Shown: positions 46,466 to 60,409 of the stretch, piece by piece
Layout of the letters: each line of letters begins with the position of its first letter
Position numbering within the stretch: the stretch's first letter is position 1
NCBI RefSeq assembly: GCF_014805625.2
Contig: NW_023998422.1
Location: 10,169,264 to 10,233,263 of the forward strand
From: Glossina fuscipes
Taxonomy: Eukaryota > Arthropoda > Insecta > Diptera > Glossinidae
Reading direction: 5' to 3'
DNA length: 64,000 nucleotides
Position numbers and translations under genes: made by a program
The notes under the pieces: generated by a model
Databases searched by the model: none
Seen by the model: only the letters and a program-made list of their open reading frames with translations
Told to the model about the DNA's origin: nothing

Positions 46466-46895
46466 CGATTCAATGGTTTTTGCGCTATCTTACGAAAATA
46501 AATAAAAATAAAAAGAAGTAAATAAAGAAAAAATGAAATGAAATGAAACCACGAACCCATAAGAGATCAAATGATAAAAGAATAAGGGATTTATTTGAAG
46601 TTTAAAGGCAAAGCATAGGTAAGTACAGTGAAGTGTATCTAAAAAAAAAAAAAAAACAAATATATATATATATATGTAGACATAATACTCTTAATCAATG
46701 GATATTCGAAGAAATTAAAGGAAGAATTAATGATGCTTTCAAGTGCTTGGCCTGTATATGCTTAGAAAAAAAGAAATGTAAATGAAAAAAAAAATGTTAA
46801 AATGATTAAAACCAGCCATTATGAGTTATAATGATTTTATGGCGGCCCCCATATAATTACGATCTATATCAAAGAATTTCTTTTGCTTTATTAAT

Positions 46896-46929
<34 letters not shown>

Positions 46930-47977
46930 TCGTTTAAGCGATTAAGATCATTTTCCACCTTTTAACTATGTAGATAAGTCGGCAGATATCACATCAGATC
47001 GATATTTGCTGCAGATTGCAACTAATTTTTTTGGTATATTTTCGAGGTTTGACAATTATGGGACTCTTAATAAACACATCATCTTCATTTTGTAATCATG
47101 GATGATGCATGGATTTGAGGCCAAAGATGGTTATGTAAAGTTTGAGATTTTTATATCGCTTTTCGTGAACAGACGTACAAGACATATAAGAAAGTCACTT
47201 TAAGTATTAACGCTTATATCTTGTGGAACTTATCGAAACTCTCCAACGAATATTTTTACATTTTTTTTAACGAATTCAGGAATCTATTGAAACCATCAGC
47301 AATTTTGAAGCAACAAAGTACAAATTTTTGCTATTTCAAGCCTCAGCATATGCTTCGAATTAGTTGATTGTTTAGGAATGATGATGACGACGACGATGAT
47401 GTTCAGTCGTTAAATGACAGTTGATAGACAAACTAGGGCGAAGAGCTTTTCGGAAATGGTTTGCCTAAGCAATGTGTGTTTGTCCTTTAAAATACGCATC
47501 CAAGAAATGTAAACTTTCTTCACATCCCTATATATAGCGGCTAAATCATCGAAATTATGGAACCAGATATAGTGATCCTCTAGATTATCTTTGCATATAT
47601 TTTATTAAATTTCCCATCGATATTTGCACACACTGGTGCTTTATTCCTCTCTTTTTCGTTCGAGATTCTTTCTACCCGGTTTTCTCAACTTTGAGTGTTA
47701 ATTGCCTTGATCTGTAAACGTAAATTAAGGATGCGCTTGCTATGCTTTACAGTTCTAGTTAAAGCGTAAAAAACGAATAAAAAAACCAACACATATGGTC
47801 GCTAGGGCAACTCGGAGTGGAACTACAATTCCCTCGAGCCTTCTGAAGATCGCGATTTAATGAGAATAACATTACAAAAGCAAAGTTCCTACCTACAATT
47901 CCTTGTAAATCAATAAACTAGTACACGCTTTTCTATTGCCACAACAAGTTTTGGAAATTTTTAATTAATTTTTACTT

Positions 47978-48398
47978 TGTACTCTGCACCACTTACTCTG
48001 GTATAAGATTATACAAAGTGTGTGCGTATGTTTGTAATGCGCAGAACGACTTGAGTTCGACTCACTCTTTATTAAACTTATCGATTTAGAGTCATTTGTC
48101 TGAATCGACTTAAACTTGTCTGTCCGTCCGTCCGTTTTGTTTTTTTATGCTCAACCCACATGTCTTCATTTGCATAAATTATCGTTTTAACTCTGTGCAG
48201 CAAATTTCATTGCGACCTTGTAGATTGAACATAAAAAAACAAGGCGGACAGACGGACAGACACGCTTAGATCGATTCAGAAAGTGATTCTGGGTTGACCA
48301 CTGTATTAAAAGCTGCGTCTATCTTAAGTTTTTCTGTGTGCTGCATACATCAATACAAACTTAATATACCGTTGTACCACAAATGGTGTAGGGTATAA
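47978..48398. repeat. Family B foldback: two arms in opposite orientation
   Basis: The left arm (47978-48135) has the family B 5' order: 'ctgcaccacttactctgg', 'gtgtgtgcgtatgtttgtaa', 'tgtctgtccgtccgtccg'. The right arm (48240-48398) is its inverted counterpart: 'ggcggacagacggacagaca', 'agatcgattcagaaagtgat', 'caaacttaatataccg', 'aatggtgtagggtataa'. About 100 bp separate them. The arms are diverged from each other, so each may be an old half element. Confidence 0.6.
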
Positions 48399-49864
48399 AA
48401 CTTGCTTTAAGTGGGCTTTTAAAACGATTGGTACAATAGGAAACGGATCTGTGTCAAGTCTTGGCTTAAATTTAACATAGCGTCACATCGTGTATCGCCA
48501 GCGAGATATAAAAAATAAGTGACGCATTTCGCGCGTTCTACATCCATATATGTATTCAGTATTCAGTAAGCTTTTCTTCAAATCTAAGAGCTATTCAATA
48601 AATGTCTCTTTTTTTTAAAAAATAAGGTGCACGGCAAAGTCAATGCATGCATACATGTGCATGTGCCTCAGTTTTATCAAGTAATCGTCAATACTTGGGC
48701 AATGAAAGTTCAATGTTCTTTTAAACATTTTGTTTGTACATTAATTTGATCATCAACAACATGAACATCGATCATGACATTTTAAGTAAATAAAAGAAAT
48801 TTATTTAAAATCAATTTTCTGATATTGTCAGAGACTGAGCTTTTTTTTTACTGTTTCCTGTCCATACTGTATATACTTAAGTTAAATATTCGACATAATA
48901 TTTTCAAGAAATGGAGTAGCATGACATTTGATTTTAATAAATTTCAAGAGTATTTACAAGAAACCCGCAATGCATTTATATATGTAGGCACGTGTAAGAA
49001 GACCATTAAAATCTGATATGAGAAGTTCGGCTTAAAACGAAACTTTTTATAGCTACGGAGTGGATTTGCACAAATTTAAACAAATGAGAAAACCGACAGA
49101 TAAAAACTTATAGAGGAACGGATCGCAGGCATAAACAATTCTCATCAGCGAGTTTAGTTTCTTATTAATAAATAAGTAAACGATTTTAAAAACTACAAAA
49201 ACTTAACTAAAAAGTGGAAAATTAATTTTATCTCAGCGATCATATATAAAAATTTGTGGGCGTTTAAAAAAAACGACTGCACATAGTGAAATCTTAAAGG
49301 TAATTAAAGCATTATTGCTGAAGACACATCAACAAGTTGCTTATATAGCCGGCATTGACTAAGAAACAGGCAGTTAAATGTTCAAATGCATCGAGACAGC
49401 TAAGCCAACCCAGTTGATAACCGTATACTGCTGATTACGCATATAAACACTTTGCATGGAAGTCTAGTAGACTTTTTGATGCTGCAGATCTTGGAGAAAT
49501 TTCTTAGAAAGAAACATTCTGATAAATATTTATTTAGAATCTCTTTACATATGTTCCACGTCCAACTGGTAAACCTAAGTTTAATTACAAAAAATTTAAA
49601 TATTCCGGCTCAAGTAAGAATATCAACAAAAGGCGACGAACGAACGGACCAATCGATACTTGTATGATTAATATGCTTCAGAAAACTTATGCTGATTAAG
49701 AATATATTTAAGTTATGGATTTCTTTTTCTTGAATTGTAAAAGTTACGCCTGGCTTGGTATACCATATCCGTTGGCACAGAGTGTAAAAGAGAAAAAAAA
49801 GTGATGCTCTTCCTCTTGCGTGACTGTCAACATTTGTTCAAATTGCTGTTTAGCGCAGAATGTA

Positions 49865-50715
49865 AACAAGCAAGAAAGTGAAATTCGATCGGGATGGAAT
49901 CTTTTATGCCCATCAACGTTATCCTAAAAAGGGTACCGGAAGTAAAAGAGGAAAATTTTCATGCTCTATAACGTGGAGTGGGCGCAGCTGATTTCTTCTA
50001 TTTTCATAATAAAGGTTTCTGCCTTATAGGCATGTGGGCGTTGTAGGCGTGTCCTTTGCAAGTTGACGTAATTTTCGCTAAAGGGAGAATGTTTACCACA
50101 AATACTGCAAAATTACGCAAACAGACAGATGGACAGACAGGAACAGGTCTAGTGTCTTTCAAATTTGAAACTGGCCAAGAATTTGTACCCTTTATAGAGT
50201 GCTTGAAGCTTGTTCCTGCATGATATAAAGGTATCGAAAAAACAATTATAACTATGATATTGGGCAGGCGTGGTTAATTTTTCCCATTTTTGTGCACGAA
50301 TGCTACAGCATCGCGCATAGAATATGTGTTAAAATTTTTGTACATTTATTTGCTATAGTTTATGAGTAATGAGCAAACAAACAATTTTTCATTCCCCTTT
50401 GAAAAATCGAGATGTTCCCAGTTTACGCGATGATGTGGGCGTGTCCTTCAACCGAAATGGCCCATTTTCAATACCAATCTGCGAGCAAGAATTTCCAATG
50501 CTTCTGGCAAATTTTAATGCGATGGCCTTATTTTTACCGCCAAAAGAGTTTTTACAACAGACATAACACGGACGGACAGACGGACAGACGGACATCAATT
50601 CGGAATACGATGTTAATTAAGAATATACATTTATACTTTGCATGGTCTCTGAAGCTTTCTTCTGGGCGTTGCAAACATTTCGACAAAATGAACGTACCCT
50701 TCATATTTAGGTCAC
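49865..50715 (-). repeat. Dispersed repeat family A copy, inverted
   Basis: Starts on the plus strand with 'aacaagcaagaaagtgaaat' (reverse of the family 3' end), then 'cagacagatggacagacagg' at 50130, 'ggacggacagacggacagac' at 50569 and 'tctgggcgttgcaaacattt' at 50660, the mirror order of 38440-39100. At about 850 bp it is the longest copy in the window. Confidence 0.6.
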
Positions 50716-51004
50716 TGACATAGAATTGAACACATTTAAACAGAATAGAACCGAAAAGAACAGGAGCCGAAAAAACTTCGTTCATCTTTTGTCTCAGAAG
50801 TTTTTGCATATATTTCTTTTAATTTTACTAAACTTTGCTTGATTAAATATGAAATCTCTGTTTAATTTTTGTATACGCATTTGTTTATATGTACATATAT
50901 ACATATATGTAGGAATGTGTATATATATGTCTCTGTACATAAATTGTTTTTATTATATCTTCATGTTTTGCCAGACATTTTGGGTTTGTTATGCATTATT
51001 GTAC

Positions 51005-51007
<3 letters not shown>

Positions 51008-51038
<31 letters not shown>
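51008..51038. repeat. (TG)n microsatellite
   Basis: About 15 TG units, uninterrupted. Confidence 0.95.
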
Positions 51039-51040
<2 letters not shown>

Positions 51041-53109
51041 CACTTATTAACATCACATCAGTACATACACCACACAATAAGCCATACATAGTTGGTGGTT
51101 TAGTGACATTTTTCACTTTGTTGTGTTGTGACACTAAATGTTAAAATGTATGTCTGTGTCTGTCTCTAGGTACAATTTTGCAAGAAAGAAAATATTACCA
51201 ATTTTTTTTTCATATAACGTTTAGGCAAAAAAAAAGAAAACAGATAAACATTTAAATACACACACAATATACATATATACTTGCATAGGCACTCACGCGC
51301 GCACACACACTTACATTCGCTTATGTTCGCATTCATAATGACAGAACTATACACATTTTATGCTAGTTTTCGTTGTTCTCGCAATTGCGTGCGTAGACAA
51401 ATATGTTGTTACCTTTGAATTAATGCTGTTATTGTTATTATTGTTGTTGCTTTTATATTATTGCTATTCATCGTCTGGTATAATCTATGTTGCGTATTAT
51501 GTTGATTGTGTGCAAAATATAAGAAAAAAAAAAAAGAAAAAGTAAAATCTGGGCGCGCATGCGTAGGTATAGAATTAGATTTTCGTTTGTTTTTTTTTTT
51601 GCTTTTTTGCTTTTTTTCTCTATCTCTCTCCCTGTGTTGTCTTTGGCATAAACATATACTAACAGTCATTTAGGTATAATAAATCTATATTATATTCTGG
51701 TTGCTGTTGTATGTAAGACACAATTTGCTTTGCTTTGTTGTTATAATATATTTGTTGGTGTATATGTTTGCTGCAGCATTACATAAAAAAAAAAAAAAAA
51801 AAAAAATTTTTTTTCGGAGGCCCAGCTGTCTCAATTTGTGTTGTAAAACTAGAATATATTGTAGAATGAATATATGATGTATATGTGAAGTTATATTTAA
51901 TTCTTTTTTTTTTTTTTTTCTTTTTGATCTCTCTTAAGCGAATTCTTTATAAAATTCTAAATATTCAGGTTTTACTTAAACAATTCATACACAGAACACA
52001 GAGTGACTGCATGCAAATGTATCCTAAATTTGACATATAAAGAAAAAAAGCAAAAAAAAAAAAAAAAAAAAAAACCTAATTTGAAATCAGAATGCCGTGT
52101 GAGTGGAATGCAAATGTGAACAAAAACTTTTTTTTTTCTTTTTTTTCTTTTAATTGAAACTTTAATCTTAATTTCATCCAATGCATGCATATATACATAT
52201 ATATATATATCATTTGAAAGAATATAATATCTGTGTAAGTATATGTAAATATTATACAGTATAAGCTGTCAGAAGGAATTTTCAATACAATTAGTTACAT
52301 ATATATATACATATATATATATATGCTAATAAGCGAAGGAAGTTTAATGGCCAAAATCCATAGGTAATCTAAGTTAATGTTAAAAAGCTTCATCGATCTT
52401 GGTTTAATATGAACGCTACTGCCTGTGCGATTAGGGTAGAGGACGAATGATTTGCATAAGATAATATCAAATGCCTTTGATGTGAGGACCTCATCAACTG
52501 AAACTAATGTTGATACTTTATCGATCGATAAGTACAATTCTGACCCTCTAGATGGTCCTGTTGAATATCTATCTGCGTACAGTACTAGGTCAGTATTTTT
52601 TGTAAGCTGGAATGTTTTGATTCGTCTCGTAACAGAGTTTGTGCCTGCTAGCGGAGCGATCATGATCACGTCCACTTTTGCATGTTTTTAGTAAAAATCA
52701 TACCAAGTTTCTGGTCAATATTAATATGTGAGTAAATTTTTCTCCTACTGTGAACACATTCCAAAGTTGAAGAGCTGCCACCTGTTAAGAATGTGTTATT
52801 AAGATTTTAACAATCTTACATCTTCATTTTGATGTTCCTATTCATAAAGGGATCTAAAAGGCTACGGATTTGCATGCCTACATTGATTCAAAATTTTATA
52901 CTGGTCATATGTATGCGAAAGTACATTGTTCAGGTACGTTCCTACATATTCATATTATATGTGTATACTTATGCGTATTCGATAATATATGTAAATATCT
53001 CCATTTACATATACAAACATGTTAGTACATATATATTTGGGCGTATATATGTGTAACATTAATTTGATTTTTTACTTATTAATACTATTTATTATCTCAA
53101 ATCGATTTC

Positions 53110-53330
53110 GTTGCCTCCCAAGTAATCCACAAACTCAAATAATATTCCTTGTTGCTACTTTGGCTAGCCGGAAGGAATTCGCTGTGCACAGCATGACGGT
53201 ACTTGAAGAGCACTGTCAACATCACCTTGAGTGTTGAGCACATTTGGCGCAATTTTTTTTCAACCTTCGCTTACGTTTGGTTGATCGCTTGTTTCCGGAT
53301 CGTATGCGTAGATCGAAATCTCACCTCATT
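53110..53330 (-). mobile_element. mariner transposase fragment
   Basis: On the minus strand the piece IYAYDPETSDQP (53313 downward) is followed, after a frame change, by LKVMLTVLFKYRHAVHSEFL, then NKEYYLSL. These match the mariner blocks WVYAYDPETK and VMLTVFFDYxGVVHxEFLPxG..NKEYY; the second catalytic Asp (FFDY) is Lys here. Flanking parts are lost. An inactive relic and a different copy from that at 35334. Confidence 0.65.
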
Positions 53331-55799
53331 TCATTTCGCAAACAAAATTTAATGCAACATCTTTGCTCAACACATTGCAAAGGTCGAAAATGTACATACA
53401 TATATATGCGCATATGCACTAATATCTATATTTGATTTAAAGATGAGAAGAATGGTTTAAAAAAAAAAAAGCAAAGCGACTTATTATTCACCCAAACTTT
53501 ACTCACCCCTTCCAAACAGCTCCTTTTGGGAAACTTTGCTTGAATTTTCCACCAATCTCTGAAGCGATTGTTAAAGTGCATACTCGCAATTGTTTTCAAC
53601 ATTTTTTTTTAGTTCTACTATATATTTCCAATCAAGTCAAAACAATTTGCAAAGACAATTGTTTGTGTATCGACAAGAGCTAGAAATTAGATGGGCGGAC
53701 GGATGGACAGCTAACATAGGGGTTGGAGAACAGTATCCGTTGAATTTCTCTTGAAAAAATTTTGAAGAACCAATGAACGCACAACTCAAGAGTTGTCAGG
53801 GCATAATTTTAGTCAATAGCTTTCCAGAAACTACACTTAACTCATTCAAATACTATTCTTGAGTAACTGTTTGCTCTTTCCCTGGAAGGAATTCATAATG
53901 TGTCGCAAAAAACTAATGGAAGAAATTTGAGTTTCACTGTCTTTGTTCACATACGATATACGATTTTCGATGCTTCCACTTCATGATGGAACTAAATAAA
54001 GAAAATGCAAACTAATATAATTTTGTCCTCCACTGATAGATATGAATGGACCGTACTTTTTGCCAAGAGCTTCTCCTTGGTCTTCGTAAGAGCAATGTTA
54101 GAAACGCATAATATCTAAGCAAAAGATAGGTTTTACTTAACGTTTTGTGCAGTCCATCATCAAGTCTAACGTGGATGAATAAATGACCCATGCGTAGGAT
54201 ATTTGATTTTAACATTTTTTGAATTAACCCGAAATGTGTGAAATACGCTTCCCTGGATTCGCTTGAAATTTTATAAAAATTAGCGAATAACACGGCTCGG
54301 GTGTAACTTGCTTTTAAATTGGTGGTAAGTTGACATTAACAATATGGAACTAGAGTTCTACATATACATATGCTTAGTACAATAGCGGTAAAGACCAAAA
54401 GGCAATGACTGCAATAAATTAACACATGTTTTACCGTAAAGTCGTTAGTGAGTAGTGTTGCGCGTGCTAATCTTAAAACAAATAAGAAATTAATTAGAAT
54501 GGAGAACTTGTTAAAGTTAACTTTTGAATAAATTTGTTTAGAAATTATAATTTTAAATAAATAAAACGTTAATTAAATGAAGATAACGAGAGATTAGAGA
54601 AAACAGAAGTTAAAGAAAATAAGATTATGAGAGAGAGAAAAGCATTTTTTTGCTACGCGTATGAATACACATATATATGACTGACTTACTAACTGCGATC
54701 TATGTGTTACGTTAATTATAATAGTGTGTGGGAGCGTTGTTTAAAATTAAACTAAAACGTCAGCTATTACTTTGGGATAGGTAAGCTAAGCTTTGGGGCG
54801 TAATTGAAGCGACAAAGCGAGGCAAAGACAGCTGTAGTATGAAAAGAAAATTATGAAAAAGTCAATTAAAACACTACCGGTATAGTCGTCTCGTATGTAA
54901 AATTCAGACATCTACAAAGCGTTGGTGAGGTAGTTAATTAAGACGTCTGTCACAAAACTCTCTCCGGTTTTAGAATAAAACAAAATCCTTATGTCCGAGT
55001 GTGGTCCGCTATGATTTGTTGAGCCGCATCAAACGAGCATCGTTGTCGATCAACGATAGTCGACCAGAGTGCAACTTATCAGAAAGGTCGAAGTCACTTA
55101 TTTGAAATTTGTCGAACCATATCCTGCAAGTTCCATCACAAACTAGAATAGATTTCTACACGGTTCCGTAGCATTTCTTCCCACATTGGCTTAAATGAAT
55201 TTTACATAAGTACACCATCGCATCTCACTTCATACTAACATGGATCATCTGCGTTTTAGTCCATTTGCTAGGTCAGTACGCACACATTCAGTGATAAGAC
55301 AGTAATAAAAGAAAAACTTGTTTGCTGTAATCGGGACGGGCAGAACTTTCCAGCAGTCCTAATAGTTTAATCATGAAGTTTGAAAAAAAAAACACAAAGA
55401 TTTCTAATCCGGCAAGTGTTGCCCATATTTGTTTCTCACAACAATTTAAATACATTTTCATCTTCAGCAAATGCGTTGACATCAGAAAAGAGGCGCGAAA
55501 AATACTTTCGTTTTCCGAGGAAGCATAGTAGCGCCACTGCCTCTCGTCTTTCACTTTCGGTCTTCATCTAAAATTCGGAAAATCAACAACAAACGATTCA
55601 CTTTGATGTGAGAAGAAAGAGTTCACTAAGAACACGACAGTGACTTTGTCCGGCAATCTGTTACAATTTTCAATGTCGCTTGGACGGCCATGAAAAACTA
55701 TCGTATAACACTTATACCCTTTGAGCCGTTATACCTATTCCAACTCTTACCTTAGTACGCTTATGCTGTTGCTAAAAGTCTCAACAGAATCGTCCCAAA

Positions 55800-56195
55800 A
55801 ACAAGTAAACGCTCTATAGTAGGTCAACCATCATCATTAAATACCCTACATCACTTTGCTTAATACAGTAACTAATAAAACGACTTTTCAAAATAAGACA
55901 TTATATGGAAAGTGGTCGAGAAAGCGATCCCATTCGGTTCGATCCGTACCATTTTCAATGACGTTCGTCCTTGAGTCAAAACATTTCAGTGTACCAAATT
56001 TCATAAGAATATTACGAAAGTTATGGCCTGTAGGTTGAACACAGCAAAACAGGGCGGACAGACGGACAGACAAGCTTAGATCGATGCAAAACGTGATTCT
56101 GAATCGAACGGTTCAATAAGAGGTAGGTCCAAATTAAATATTTCTGAGAGTTGCTTACATTCGGACAAACTTAACACAAGTAGCATAGGGTATAA
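55800..56195 (-). repeat. Dispersed repeat family B copy, inverted, near complete
   Basis: Starts 'acaagtaaacgctctatagt', has 'aataccctacatcactttgc', 'ttgagtcaaaacatttcag', 'gggcggacagacggacagac', 'agatcgatgcaaaacgtgat', 'cggacaaacttaacac' and ends 'gcatagggtataag', the mirror of 43991-44630 with an internal shortening. Confidence 0.65.
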
Positions 56196-58330
56196 GAAAA
56201 ATTTTCAAATATCATAGCGCACATAGAAGAGATATCCGATCTAAAACTTGGAGGAAAATATTTTCCCACTATTTAGTGCAGATTACTGCAGCGATGCAAG
56301 GGCGTCTGACTGAATTCGAAATTATGAGAGAAGGGCGGAATAATGACTTGATGGGTAGGTAGGCGTTATTCATTTTACGTTAAAAATGCAATGTTTTCTT
56401 CTATATGTCGATCAATTTGAAAAGTGTTTTGTATACATTTTGATGCATATTTTTGTGGTTAATTATATTTTCATCTATACTCTCCTTGTATTTTAAAATA
56501 AAGTTGATTTATTTTTTATTGTAATCAAAATATATATGTGGCAGAGAGTAATTAATCAAAAACCTTCTATGACTAACGTACACAGTTGGAAGGGATTGAA
56601 TAGAAAATTGCACCAAAATTCAAATTAAGTTGTAAACCTAATTATGTATGTGTGTTTGGTTAGATGTGGTTGAATATTGGTTTTATTGTTGTCAATAAAT
56701 TTATTCGCATATTGTTTTGCTTTTCTTTTTTCTTTTTTTTTTTTTTAAATTTGTTTTTCTTATTTTTACTTCACTCATTCACTCATTCATTTACTCACCC
56801 ATTCACTTACTTACTTACTTACTTACTTTGATACAAACACAGTCGTCGTATATCATGTATTAATAAGCTTGTTGAACTCCAGACCACCTACAACTCTTTA
56901 TGCACAAAATTTGTTTATTTGCTTGTTTGTTACTCTATCCAGTGAACATTTGTTCCATATAGTTGTTGTAGCTCTTGTACGATAAATGCACAAATTTAAC
57001 CTAAAATTGTTTGATTATCGATGTATGCTTGGCTTGCTTGTCTCTATAAATTCTATTTCTTGTTGTTGTTTTTGCTTGTTTTGTTTTTTCTTGATTTCCT
57101 TTTTTTTTTGGTTTTGCTTTTTTTTTTTTTTGCTTTTGTTGTAAAGCTCATTTAGTTGACAATCGGTACTTAAATGTATACATACATGCAAATGTACACG
57201 TATATACACGTGTATAGATATGTATGCAGATGCCTGTATGCATCATATCATAAACACACACATATATATATATATATATATACATATTTATGTACACATA
57301 TATAGATAGATATATGAAAATATAAAACCCAACGGCTGATTTGTGAACACCTGGATTTATCTGCATATAGAATCAACCTTAGCATTCTTAGTTGTTCCCA
57401 ATGCTATTTATTGCCCCCTTATGATAAATTTTGTCTTTTATGCAAGCTTGTATGTATGTATGCATGTATGTATTCATATATGTGTTTGTGTGTATGCGCA
57501 ATTGCCTGAGAGTTTGTACTAATTGTTAAGAATTATTATTCAGGCGAATATACAAATACTTATGCGCACGCATACACATGCTTAAATAAATACATGCATG
57601 CATGTGAAATTTCATTGAAATTATTACAAATACAAGTAGCATTTCTAAGGTGCTAAACAGTGTGTCTCTTGAGGTATTTTTTTTTTTCATAGGTATCTTT
57701 ACACATTTACATATATATATATATATATATATACGAGTATATGTATTACATATGTAGATATTGGCACATACCTCAACCCATATCTACATATATCTTAGTA
57801 TGACGGCTGTAATAATTTTTATAACCGAAAAAAAAAAACAAAAAATAATAAAATAAATAAATAAACGAAAAATTGTATTTGTCAGCAAAAGTATTTGTTT
57901 AAAATTGATACCTAACAACTGTAAGTTTTAAATGATCTTTACGTTATATTCACAGTACTCGCTCACTCACTCTTACACGTATGCATATAATAATGAAATG
58001 AATGTTCAATTTTTCTCTTTATATGCGCTTTGTATTGAATTATAACCCAAGTGTTTTTTTTGACTGCCATGATTCATAAAACAAAATTCTGAAGAAAAAA
58101 AAAAAAACAAAAAAAAATAAAAAAAATAAAAAAAGGAAAACTGAATTTTAATAAATGTTAAACTATAAAACAAAAAAAAAAGAACAAACTTAACGGTGTG
58201 TAGAAGAAAAAATCAATACAATTATTCGAGTATTTATTTGACCTAATTCAGAAATTTAAGAACTATATGTATAGATGTGTGTGCACATAAATGTGTTAAA
58301 AATGATTTATACAAATATTTAAGGAACTAT

Positions 58331-58449
58331 TCTCCAAGCGAGTTTGCATGCTTTCGTTCCATATACATGGCTGTGCTATTCCTTTTTATTTTTATAGATC
58401 CACCGAATTCATCATTTGAAGGTGCAAAGGCAGCTCTAGGTCCAGGGTA
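58331..58449. other. Exon-like island, strand ambiguous
   Basis: A GC-richer island. On the plus strand, a strong polypyrimidine tract and TATAG acceptor precede 58399 and a GG|GTAATT donor follows 58447; the frame reads PPNSSFEGAKAALGPG. On the minus strand the same bases lie in a longer frame that ends in TAG near 58331: PGPRAAFAPSNDEFGGSIKI, then NSTAMYMERKHANSLGE. Splice signals favour plus, frame length favours minus. No family is recognised. Confidence 0.3.
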
Positions 58450-58699
58450 ATTTTTTCAACCTACTTATAAATGTAAGGGAAGCTAAGATAAGGAGCGGCT
58501 GAAACGAATTTTCTATGTCGGCCATATTACTACCATTGTATTGTATCCGTGCTCATCTTTCTTCCAAACATCTCCGGGTTTAGATGTTATAACCGATCCC
58601 GCCTATAGTATGTTTAAAACGCAAAATCCAATAATCTCTCAATCGACCCAAGGCCTGCCTTCTCAGTTATCTTGCATAAGTTTCCAAGGACAGCAGTCT

Positions 58700-58930
58700 T
58701 TGCTTTTCAGTGTAAGCAGCTACCAACCCTCCGCTATGCTTAAAGCCAAATCAAGATGTTATAAACTGTCCTCTGATGGTATGCGCTGAAATAAATTTCG
58801 GGCGTAGAAGCCTCTATTTCGGCAAAAGTCCTTCTCTTCAAGTAAGAATCTGTTGATCCCAGCCGTTGATTTTCAGTGTAAAAGGCTCGCAACTCTTCGA
58901 TAAGTTTAAAACCAGTTCAAGATGTACTCT
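58700..58930. repeat. Diverged tandem duplication
   Basis: The block at 58703-58761 ('cttttcagtgtaagcag', 'cttaaagccaaatcaagatg') is repeated at 58868-58927 ('attttcagtgtaaaagg', 'tttaaaaccagttcaagatg') about 165 bp away. Both copies carry an acceptor-like 'tttcag'; only the first stays open to a GTAAGA site near 58839. Confidence 0.45.
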
Positions 58931-59797
58931 CACTGTTGTCACGTTACAAATACCGGTAGATGTTTGTCTTAGGCAAACATGTCAAGAACACCTCATGCTG
59001 AAGTCAGGTTGCGCACAAAGTTCGGTCACAAAAACCAGCAACCTTCCATTTCATAAGCTTAACCTCTTGGTATCGCGGACTCTTATTGCTATTACAGAAT
59101 TTTACAAGTCCAGCTGATTTGCACTCATTTTCCTATGAAATTCAAAAACTTCACTCCACGAACAGAATAACAGCATCGCAAATGTACGCTTGCTGGGAAT
59201 GACCTTTATACGAATTTTAACTCTTAAATGCGTAGCGACGAAGATCCATATGTTGAAAACCTCATATATATTTATGTAGCAGCACTCGCATAGCTTTTTT
59301 TAAACCGTTAAATCCATATTGTTGCCAATGCTATTTCAAACATTTTATAAAATTAAATTTGAAATGAAACTGGAATATAGACAATTGGCAACAATATGCA
59401 TTTAGTAGTTAAAATTAAAATCTATCATTGAAATATTGTAGTTCTTAGCTTTCTGATGTTGAAAAGTCGGGTGATAATTGAATATTTATTTGAAATTGAT
59501 ATAAACTGTTAAGTTGTTTTTGAAGAATTTGATAGATTATAGAATTTTTTTTTGCCGTGCTCGTAAAGGCAATGCCAAATGATTTATTTTGCCGAAGATT
59601 TGGTTTAAACATCTCGCGTTGTAACTATGTTTGGTGCAACTGACCTCATATATAGCTTATATAAATTAATAAAAGAAGAAAATTGTAAATTATGAAGAGT
59701 AAGAAAAATAAAATAAAATTTGTTTGGATCTCGTATTTTGTTAATGATCATTAAAGAGTATATGGCCCTTATATAATATTTTATGTTTATATATAGC

Positions 59798-59892
59798 TTT
59801 TCTGGATAAACAAACGCCTACAAACTCTAAACCGCATCCCGTCCAAAAGACAATATTTCTTTGTGATTATGAGCCTGGGAGGCTCATCGTGG
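59798..59892 (+). other. Candidate exon, unidentified
   Basis: A 95-bp GC-richer block between a 'tatatatag' acceptor and a GTG|GTAAGA donor, in very AT-rich surroundings. One frame reads LDKQTPTNSKPHPVQKTIF, then LCDYEPGRLIV, open across the block, but other frames are open too. Not in phase with the plus reading of 58399-58447, so another exon would be needed. No homologue is recognised. Confidence 0.3.
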
Positions 59893-60409
59893 TAAGATTT
59901 GTTACGAAAATGCACATATGTAAATTTAAAAAAAAAATTTTTTTTGTAATGTCATTTGTTCATTTAAAGAAAAATAAAGTTTTTTTGGAAGAAAAAAAAT
60001 TAAGTTCAAAGTCCAAATGATTTCGGTTGTCCGCTTAGGGATAAAGGCATGAGTACCCTAGTAGTTAATGTTCGCAACAATCAAATCTCAAGCGCGGTAG
60101 ACGTTCCTTTAGTCGTAGGTTAGGTGATAAGCATTATGCTTTTAACGATTGGACACATTAACTACGCTGCGGCTACATTCTACGCAATCTCTTTCCTGGC
60201 TTCGTTCTGACCATTGCGGCGTTACATACACAGGGAACATCCGCTGGACGATAGTCATTTAAAACGTAAAAGAAAACCGGCTAAAACAGTAACATGAGAA
60301 TATTGCTTAAGTCTTTCGTAAATCGATTGGGTACAAATTTTTATAAAAAAAAATTTAAAAAAAAAAACATGTGATTAGCGAAAAAAGTCGTTTATCATCA
60401 GGAGAAAGT

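Larger units (their letters stand above)
34972..58330. other. Long gene-poor region upstream of apontic
   Basis: About 23 kb without a gene I can support. It contains dispersed repeats, microsatellites, two mariner relics and a tRNA-Ala-like locus, listed separately. The longest frames (for example 52295-52675 minus, 40706-40987 plus) show no domain, codon bias or splice signal I trust. Apontic needs an upstream first exon, so part of this is probably its 5' intron and regulatory DNA. Confidence 0.5.

Noticed and set aside
52295..52691. Overlapping 126-codon minus and 79-codon plus frames
   Set aside because: A GC-richer island, but neither frame shows a family motif, and both strands are equally open.
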